In this document: one piece after another, positions 13,101-23,700 of the stretch | How positions within the stretch are numbered: position 1 is the first letter of the stretch | Layout: each line of letters opens with the position of its first letter | Origin: Odontocerum albicorne | Lineage: Eukaryota > Arthropoda > Insecta > Trichoptera > Odontoceridae | Length of the DNA: 64,000 nucleotides | Assembly: GCA_949825065.1 (NCBI GenBank) | Contig: OX463845.1 | Span: 21,756,692-21,820,691, forward strand | Direction: 5' to 3' | Position numbers and translations under genes: made by a program | The notes under the pieces: generated by a model | What the model was told of the DNA's origin: nothing | Seen by the model: only the letters and a program-made list of their open reading frames with translations | Database searches by the model: none

Positions 13101-16100
13101 AATAATAGTAATATATTAAAAGCAATAACGATGTCACTTTACAGCTACTCTACTTAACAGAATTAATTAAATTTCCTATGAAATTGGTTAGGTCTGACAT
13201 TTATTCACTTGATTAAAAATACTTCATATGTGGAGTACATTAATATAAATGAAATTTTAAATATGATTTTAAATGTTCAAGCCTACGAAACAAAATATGA
13301 ATACATAAATATTAGGATTGACATCCAAATCTGTTGTTATTCCTATTAAACATAAAATGTGGATTTAAATGTTATTATTCAAAAGTATCACTTACTGGAA
13401 AACAAAAGGTTTCTCGAAGAACATGAATGAAAATACAATTGTGATCGCCTTCCTAGTAGTAGTGACCGTGACAGCAGTGAAGGCTCCACAAGTCTTCACC
13501 AAACATAATACTGCTTGGACTCCCATGTAGCCAGTCAAGCTGAATAAGAAACCATATCCGTATGTCGGTACAATATGCTGAAAAAAAAAAACTATTTTAT
13601 CAAAACTGTTTTGGTAAATTCAAGCTTATGGATCTACAAATTACCTTTTAAAATTTATTTTATTGCAATGGTACACACATACATAATACTATACCGTTAC
13701 CCTGTCAGGGTAGGCAGAGAGGACAGTGCACCAGAATTTTCTATCACAACTCACCTCCTGCATCTATACACCTTTTCATACAACTACAATTTCTCTAGAC
13801 TTTTTACATTTCCTTCTTTCAAAATATCATTCACTTGATCGAACCCTACTTTCCTTGGTCTTCTTCTACCATGTTTTCCACTCACATTTGCACTGTATGT
13901 TTGTATTGTTAGTCTTTCTTCATTTAATTGTACTACATGCCCAAATTACTCAGAGTGGCTTTCTTCATCTTACTTAACATTTCAAGCTTAAGTTTACATT
14001 TCGTATTTTGTACCCACTCTAATTTACCAGTTTAGTGTAGTAAAAATAAGTAGAGACACAGTTTATATATTGTGTACCGGATAGGGTACAAAGAACTGTA
14101 TATAGATGCGATGGTTGCTGCGCAATGCTCGGAGAATTCAGTTGCGAATTCCGAAAGGCGTAGATCGATGAGAAGATGGTGATGGTGAAGACATTCCTCT
14201 TATGGCAGGTTCTAGCGGGTCTCAAGTAAAAACACAGGAGGTAGATTGTACTGAGAATATATTTCAAAAATGAAAATGACTCTTCTTATGAACGGTTAGT
14301 CGGTCAAAGCAAGCGCTCACATCTCGCGAAATTCAACAATTTTCAGAAGTTTTGTGCAATGCTTAAACCAACTGGTCACGACGACCGTCCATAAGTCCTC
14401 ATTTCTTCTGCGGTCGCGATAACGATCAGACCCAAACAAACATACATATTTCCATAGAAACCAAACAAATATTGAATTATAACAATAATCTATGCAAATA
14501 CAAATCAAAATATATCAATAATTTACACTTCAAATTACTAATATTATTCACATATTAAAGGGTGACGCATACGTCCAATACATATTGACTATAATTTTAA
14601 AGTTCGAAAAATAATATGAATATAAAAAAAAATCAACAAAAACTATCAAGAGAGAAATTTTTTTTGAAAACAAACCAAACTATTTTGAAGAAATTTATTT
14701 TATTTGTACATACTCATCTTTCTTTTGAATCTTATCAATTTTAATTCTTTAGTCAAAATTAAATCTAAAAAGATTGATATAACCTTTGCAAGTCAAATTA
14801 TGGTAAAACTGTTTATGTCACAAGAGCATGACAGTTTAATGTTCACACTAACGAAAGCTATCGAGGTATTTATATTTTCTTATATACATCACATTATGTC
14901 CTTTCTGTGGTAGATAAATTAAACATATCACCATGTCTTTCTATCCACATGCACAAATCTCTCACCTCAACCTCATTCATACATCTTGTCATACCCATGC
15001 CCTTCGATGCGAAATTTCTCCGTCCTTCAGATTTTTCATCAGTCTATCTTTTCCTCACTCCATTGATGCAAGTCTTTTGCAATTCATTCAATGTGGTCAT
15101 ACCATTTTGAAGATTAATTTCTTAAATGTACTTATAAAATCCATCTCTAACAAATGGTTATCTTTTAGCCAGTCATTACTTACTGTATCAAACATTGTAA
15201 TACCAGATGTTCTTCTCAAGGCACACATTTATTCTGTTCTTATAATTAACTTTCAATACCTAGGGTTTTTTTCCATACATAAAGGTGAGCACATCACAGT
15301 ACTATGCACAATAGTTTTTGAATAATTTGCTATTAATTTACTGGCAAAATTAGTACTAAGTGTACTGTTGACCTTGTTCCCTGTAGTAACACTTTTTTCA
15401 ATATCCTTCTGTATCTTACTATTTCTCAAAAACACAATATCCAAACAGCAAAAATAGTCACAGTCTGCAGCCTTTTCTCACAAAAGGCATTTTAACATAT
15501 TTTTGATTGGTTGTATAAATTGTGAAATTTCAATAAATCCTCTAGGTTATACCATACTGTATAAAATGGAAGTTGAATACAATAAAATATAATATTTATC
15601 TATTTACATATTTTGATACTTTATCTCGCCAAGAGAAAGTTTTTAAATATTTTATAAAATATATGTCAAAAGATTGAGTATGATAAAAGGAACAAAAATG
15701 TATACTCACATTATTACAAAATTCGAATCCTTTTAGTAAATCCCCAGAAAATCCCATAATAATAAATAAATAAATAAATCCAATTGAATAAGAATAAAGC
15801 ACAATCTCAGTGTTTGTAGCATTGTAACTCTTCATAGCTTTTTCTTGGATATTTCCAATCATAGCATCACAGAGAAGTGCCATTGAGATCATAAAAACTC
15901 CTAATGGATCAAAATTTGGAGAAGTTTCGGAGTCAGCTGTAAAAATCAATGAATATGTCATATGTAATGAATTGTTAAAGCACTTATATTTGGTGAATTT
16001 CTTAGGAGTTTTGGAGGAATAATAACCAAAATCATATTAAACCACAGAATATAAAGATATGACACTAGTTAAAACACTTATCCCTAGTTTTAACATATTT

Positions 16101-19100
16101 ACAGATGCCCCTAGTTCCCACTGGATACTATTTTCCTGTTTGAACTAGAATAAAATATTTAAATTTGTCCATATTTATGCAAAGCAACATCTGGAGCATA
16201 TAATAATAAAGAAAAGCAAATAATGTCTCTATGTATTTACCTAGATCTATAAGGCTTAATTGTTGCTTTTGTCAAAAATGTTTAGTCTACACATGGAGAG
16301 TAATGTAATCTTATTAAAAAAAATTCAATGGTAATAATTTACTACCATGTAATTCCATCATTGATTATTTGTTTTATAAACAATAAAAATAATTAATTAT
16401 TTATGATTATATAATTTGGTTAATGATTTTATACTACTCGTATTTTAATAAGTGTTAAATATACAGTTTAAAATACATGGTGTGATCAAAGAATAACGAG
16501 ATTTTTTTAATTACGCGGGCTGTTTATTTTTAAGTGAGCCCATCTGTTTTCCTCCCATTGGCGACACCGTCTGTGAATCATAATATGAACTATCATTGAA
16601 TCTGAAATGACCTGCTGTGACCATGATCTTTTTCGACTAACCACAGGACAATCCTGCAGTGACAGACTCTTGAGAGTCTACAGAAAGTTTAAGAAGAAGA
16701 AGAAGTATTGTAAATAATTCACTTTTCATCGTCAGTGATGACTCGTTTGAGAAAAAACCCGATTTTATTGCATTTAAGTAGCGAGTTGCAAGCACAAAAT
16801 CAGTCCATTAATTTTATCGCTCAATTGATGAGGTACTGAAATATCAAGTTTGTTAACCATCCCAAGCTTACGTAAAAGTCACAAAACATAGTAGCAGTAA
16901 CGTTTAGTACCTGACCAATCAAACGTGTCATCAAGTGGCGGTCGCTATCAATCAGTCTTGATTTTATTGATGTCTGTGGTAGCCGTCCGGCGCAAGATGC
17001 ATCTTTTTTTTTTTTTATTAAACAAGTAAATTACTATACAAACATTTGTCAAGGCTATACCTATATACAAATTTATTACTTAACTAATCTTAATTATATG
17101 TTATAATTTATGAACTTATTTAAACTTATTTTCCTACATATCATTTTATTTTATTTATTCAATCTTAATATATGAGATCTTAGAAATAATTAACACCTAC
17201 ATACTACTTATAACTAGATAACAATTCTTACACTAATTATTCAGCAAAAACAAGTCCACTCGTTCAGGCTACTTGTATTCCATCACATTCACTCAGACCT
17301 TGGTCGTCCCAGCTAATACTGTAGGTGGACTAGTCAGGCAACAGATAATGCTTCGGGAGCTTGTGCTTATAACGGAAGGGTAGGTCGGATTTACTCTCGT
17401 AAGCCCCCAGGGCAGCGACTAAGGGATTTCTGTGATTTTGTTGGCTTTTATAGAACTTCACGGTCCAAGCGAGGATGTGGTGTTGTAGGGTTTCTTCTCG
17501 CTGTTCAGCGTGAAGTCGGGTAAGATTTGTTCTGGGATGGGTGTTAAAAGATATCTTGAATGCCTTGTTCTGCACTCTCTGGAGTTTCAGGTGATCCGTA
17601 TTGCTCACACTACCCCAAACGGATGCAGCATAGGTCAAGATAGGACGAATAAGGGTTTTATAGAGGAGGAGCTTATTTTTGGGTGAAAGGAAGCTGCGTC
17701 GATGAAATATCGAACTGATAGCCCCTATGCCCTTGTGACCCTTCTGTCTGATGGTATTCAAATGGGTTTTCCATGTCAGTCGCCGGTCAATGTGCAGGCC
17801 GAGGTATTTAACCACGTCCTGCCACTCAACCAGGCAACCACCGATGAATAAGGGCATCGACGGCACTCTTTCCTTGATTTTTCGGGAGAACATGATGGCC
17901 TCAGTTTTGGCGTCAATGATTTTGAGCCTCCAGTCCTGGTAGTATTTCTCAAGGATCTCAAGAGCAATCTGAAGACGGCGACCAGCTCGATCCACCTTGA
18001 GTGACGATGCGTAGCATGCCGCATCGTCAGCAAATAGTGCGAGTTTACAGTTTGGGGGAATAGGAATGTCGTGTGTGTAAATATTAAATAGACATGGTCC
18101 AAGTATACTGCCTTGGGGGACACCCATAGGGATGGGCCTGGCGGATGACGTAGAATGATGAGTGGTAACTGTGAAACTTCTATTGGAAAGGTAGGATTGA
18201 AGTAGTTTCACGAGATAGAGTGGAGTGCCAGTGAGGAGAAGTTTGTGAAGAAGGCCATCGTGCCAGACAGTATCAAAAGCCTTCTCGAGGTCCAGCAGTA
18301 CCATGCCAGTACTTCTGTTCCTATTGAAGCCCATCGACACGTCTTCCACGACACGGGTAAGTTGCTGGACCGTGTTGTGTCTTGTTCTAAATCCAAATTG
18401 CTCATGAGGGAATGTATTATTGGATTCGTGATGGAACACTAACCTTGAGGCAACCACTCTCTCAAGGATCTTGCCAAGACCTGGAAGAAGGCTGATGGGC
18501 CTGTAGCTAGTTGGATTTTCGGTCGGTTTATTTGGCTTGTGAATAGGAACAATATTGGCTACTTTCCAAATACTCGGAAAATAGCCATTAAGGAGTGAAG
18601 CATTTATTATTTTAGTAAGAAAAATCCTCGCTTTGAGTGGTAACTGTTTAAGAAGACTATTGTGTATATTGTCGGGACCGGGTGCTTTTCGTGTTTTAAG
18701 TCTGTCAAGGATACGACCAATTTCGGACGGGGTGCAAAGTTGCACCTCGTTTTGGTTGGTCGGGGAGTAAGCAAAGCTGGTGAGAGTGTCCTCGACAGCT
18801 TTGTTGACATCAACATTTCCAAGATCGGAAGTGATTGAGTACGTATTCTCATAAGCGTCCGCCAAGGCATTAGCCTTGTCAATGCCAGAAACAGCCAACC
18901 CTGAGGCTGTGCGCAGAGGTGGTATGCTTTGAGACGAGCACTTGATACCCTTGACGACTCGCCAGAGAGTACCGTTACCCGGTTCTAGAGCTGCCAATTT
19001 TCTCTGCCAAAGCTGGTTTTTAAGTAGGCGGATTTCTTTTTTGATTTCATCTTGGAGGACGTTTAGAAGTGTTTTGTCACGTTTGTCTAGTGTACGTCTG

Positions 19101-20633
19101 TAGGTCTGTCTTTGTTTGTTTTTTAGAGATATAAGGAGTTTGATATGAGGAGTAAGATTTATTTTGTATGGAGTGACAATTTTGAGGGGAACATTTTCAT
19201 CACGGGCATTATGGATGAAGGTGGAGATGGTATCTATCGCGGTATCGATGTCCTGTGGGCTCACCAGAGTTTCTGGTGATAGGCAGAGCTGGTTATGGAG
19301 GTAGGCTTTGTAACCCTTCCAGTCAGCATTGGCGTAGTCGTACTGCTCCCTGTGGCTAGCAATCGGCCTCACTCCCAATGTGAAGTAGACTGGGATGTGA
19401 CATCAACATTTCCCTCTCTAAATCTCTAGAGCCACATTCTGCATGTTGAATTATTTACAGCATCCGCTTCGTATCAAGCACAATATTTTTCAGTAATGGT
19501 TTGAAATACCACGAAGCTGAGAAAATGAGACGAATATATGTTTTGAATAACAACATTTTTTTGACACGCATTAACCATACTATTCAAGGTATTGCTGCAT
19601 ATAACTTTATGTTCTATATTCCTTTGAAATAGTGTGTATATTTTCAATGCTATTTTTTTATCCATGTATAATGCACATTAAGTTCATATAATCATGCATT
19701 AAGATGAAATAATATCAACAAAAAAAAAACAAAATAATACTGTATAAGATAAAATGATAGTTCATATTATGATAAACTAATATTTGAGCAACACTATCAG
19801 AATAAGTAAACAAATTATGAAATTTTAATTTATGGTCTGAAAATAAATGTAACTAAAGAAAACATGTCTAAGCTTACCCAAGATAAAAAATGCAAGTCCT
19901 GTACACATGCAAATGGCAGACAAATAATCAAACCAGCCATACTTTTTACCCTGAATCAAAACACCTCCAATCAGCACAGGGACTAGCTTACAACATTTAA
20001 ATATGACTTGGGTTGGATAATTAAGATATCCTAATGAAGCATTAGAAAATCCCATTGTACCCAGTGTTAAAAGTGCCAAAAAGAAGTATATTTTGAGTGG
20101 TATACTGAAAAAAATACAATGTTAGTATTACATTTATTATATTTTTTTTTTAGATATTGTAAAATAAAGCTATTTTTCTAAGTGAAATACATTGATTTTA
20201 GTTGGGGTAATTGGGACTACTGTATAAACTGAAATCAAATGACTGCATCATACTACTATAACGTGTCAGAAAGCAATTTATTTATTTATTTTACACATGA
20301 CAAGAAATATACATAATTTGCGAAAAAACAACAGGTTTTTAATTTGGACACAATTTTAATGGATCTGGGTTTGTTGCCTTTCATTTTTCGTGTCCCCAGT
20401 AAACTAGGCTTTTGTCTGTATCTCACTGAAGACATATAGCATGAAAAAAATAATCGATACTTCTTTCCGATTTATTATTATATAAAACCCCGTTGCACAT
20501 TTTCGTCAACCTGACAAACAGTGACACTCAATTACATATGAATACATCACGCGAATCAAACCCCTCACACTTCATCACTTCAGACAGAACAAAATATTCA
20601 TCCTACAATATACCGCGCATAATCATAAAATTT

Positions 20634-20716
<83 letters not shown>

Positions 20717-23700
20717 GTATGTGTGTGTGTGTGTGTGTGTATGTGTGTATGTGTGTACGTGTGTATGTGTGTGTGTATGTGTGTGTGTGTATGTATGTAT
20801 GTATGTATGTGTGTGTGTATGTGTGTATGTATGTATGTATGTATGTATCAAAAACACCACATTCAAGAGCTCACACAAACCTTTTCTACAAGTCATTCCC
20901 CTTGCAAGTCCAAGTACTCAAACTCCTGTCGCAATAACAACCCTGCTCCGATCGACTGCCTAAATTGTTTTCCTCCCTTTGTCTTTTTTGAATTCGGCAC
21001 CCCATTGTATGTCATGGGAGCTAAATAGGCATATTGCCTTTGGGCAAAAGATGTTTTAACTCTAGGGATCGTGAACATTTGATCGGTTGCCATGTGTTTC
21101 TGCTGAGTCTGCATCTTCTATTTCTCTCGATGCCAGAGAATAGATTTGAAATGTAAATCGGCTATGTTCAGGACCCAATACTCCCTGAAAAGCTCCGCTG
21201 TGGGATAGCGGGCAGGAAGTTTATAATTATTTTTATAATCAATTTTTGGGAAACCTTCAATTGTGTTTTTGTGTTAAGCTGCATCTCCCCCAAACTGATA
21301 TACCGTAAGAAAGTGCTGACTGACATAAAGCGAAGTATATACAGGGTGGCCTAAAAGTCATTCCTCCATTTTAAAAGGAAATAACTTTTTTATTTCTTAA
21401 TAATTCACATTTATTCTTTTATAAACAGAAAACACACTTCTTGAAAACAAATTTTATTTAGATTTTTAACAATTATTTTGTTTATTAACAAATCCGTTTA
21501 GGTGGAAGTGGGCCTCGTCGCCCAAAATGGCAGTTATTTAAAGGATGTAATTTTCAAAACTAAATAAAATTTATTGTCAAGAAGTATGTTTTCTGTTTAT
21601 AAAAGATTAAATGTGAATTAATAAGGAATAAAAAAGTTATTTCCTTTTAAAATGAAGGCGTGACTTTTGGGCCAACCTGTACATTTGAGAATATTTTCAC
21701 TGAGCACTTTTTGAATCATACAGAATATGTATCCTAATTTTCTGATTTTTGTGCTCAAAGCGTTAATATGGACCTCCCAGCGAAGAAACTGATCAACAAA
21801 AACTCCAAGATACAGTCTGTCAAGAAAGAGTAGAAATTAATAAAATTAGAACTAAAAAAATCATAGCTTGGCAACACCAAAATTGGCTGTCATGTCATAT
21901 TTATTTATAGTGGTCGCACGGTGGTATAGCTTTGCCGTTGCATTATACTCAAATTTTCTAGTGATATCGGGTATGTTATATTGTGAAACGTATTTGTTAT
22001 TATATACAAAACACCATTAAGATTAATAAAACACTATGTAGTGGAACAAGGGAGGTTATTCAGCATTGTTTAGAAGAATATCATACTGGAAGACTCTCAC
22101 CTGATATAAGTGACGTTTACGCGCGAACTGCTAGTATGACTGGTATGTATTTATGTTTTTTAAATAATTATTAAAAATCTTTCAAGTTTAGAAATCATTC
22201 ACATATATTTCGAGTTGATTTTTGTTAAAAAGTTATAATTTCTGAGGTTATTGTTTACATGTAGTTTGACAGCTATGTGGACCTGTGTACACCTAGAAGT
22301 GGTTTTACCCAAATTTTTGTGAATATTGTTGAGATTTATATTTTCATCATAAAAGTTATATTACAAAGATAAAGGTTATGTTACCATAATATAATACGAA
22401 TATGTCGTGTTATTTAATGGATCGTTTTATAAATGTTATTTAATAAATTATTATTTATATCAGCATTAATGTGTGTTTTTTTATTTACAGGTAAATCAAA
22501 AAGTACGGTTAGACGATGTATTAAAGAATATGAAGAACATGGGGAAAAATTCACAACTTCAGGCAAAAAAAGGAAGAGTCACCCTAAAAAAGAATTGGAC
22601 GATTTCGATATCTGTGCCATTCGCCGGTACATTTCTTTTATACGGTACGCAAAGAAGTGCCAACACTTAGAAGTTTGCTGATTGTTCTAAAAGAAGACAT
22701 AGAATTTGATGGTGGCCATGAGTATTTGATAAAAATATTATTTTCCATCGGTTTCATATACAAATAATGGACGTCAAACCTTAGTTTCCTCATGGAAAAG
22801 ACAAATATCGCAGCGAAAAGGGAGGCTTATTTAAAAGTTATAATGCACAATGAAAATTTGCCTAAAGAATTGAGAAAAAATATCGTGTATTTAGATGAAA
22901 GTTTTGTACATTCGTCATATAAAATACATAAATGTTGGCAATCGGTGGATGTGAATGGAGTGCAGAATGATATTGCCAAGGGTAAAAGATGGATCATTGT
23001 ACATGCAGGACGTGAAAAAGGATTCGTACCTAATGCGCTCCTTATATTCAGTGGAAATAATAAGAAGGAAGACTATCACTTTGAAAGCTATTCCGATAAA
23101 TTGGGAAAACTATTCCCAATTTATCGGAAGCATCCATAATTGTAATGGATAATGCGCCTTACGACAGTAAAATTGAAAACAAAGCACCATCTTCAGTGTC
23201 GAAAATAAACTAAATAAATTATGGTTGCTAGAAAACAACATTTCCTTTGATCCATCTTTACGGAAGCTCTCCCTATTAATGTTGGTAAAAAAAAAACATA
23301 AGCCAGAGCCCATATATGAAATTCTAGGAGAACATGGTCACATTGTGGTTAGACTTCTACCTTACCACTGTGACTTAAATCCTATAGAACTGATATGGGC
23401 TTTGGCTATAAGGAAAGTTGCTCAAAAAAAATACCGGGAGTGGTAGCAATGTAAAAGAGCTCGCCAAACATGCATTCAGTGCCATAACCACTGAAAATTG
23501 GAGAAATTGTTGCCAACATGTAGAAAAAATAGAAAAAAAATACTAAGGTACACTATATGGGAATATGCATGACCTTGTCATAAATATAAATGATAGTAGC
23601 AGCGACAGCGAAGACGAGTTCGATGTTGAATTGGCAGAAAACGAGTCTACTCTTTCGGGTGTCGAATTTTTGGATTCAGATTATGATTAAACATAATCAT

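Larger units (their letters stand above)
16483..19700 (-). mobile_element. Mariner relic (third family) split by a Jockey-like LINE
   Basis: Two minus-strand pieces, about 19700-19396 and 17003-16483, belong to one decayed mariner. The upstream piece reads STCRMWL-stop-RFREGNVDVT and the downstream piece DASCAGRLPQTSIKSRLIDS, later NKIGFFLKRVITDDEKWI. Joined at 19396/17003 the frame continues DVT-DAS, as expected for the mariner DVTD-P-SGRP region. The 3' end carries AAAATCTCGTTATTCTTTGA near 16483-16505, typical of a mariner terminus. Confidence 0.75.

Noticed and set aside
17776..18882. Several 60-115-codon frames overlapping the Jockey-like reverse transcriptase
   Set aside because: All lie in other frames of a continuous reverse transcriptase with every expected motif.
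20493..21028. Long open frames over the microsatellite (YI, VC and TH repeats)
   Set aside because: They are translations of simple AT, GT and TATG repeats.
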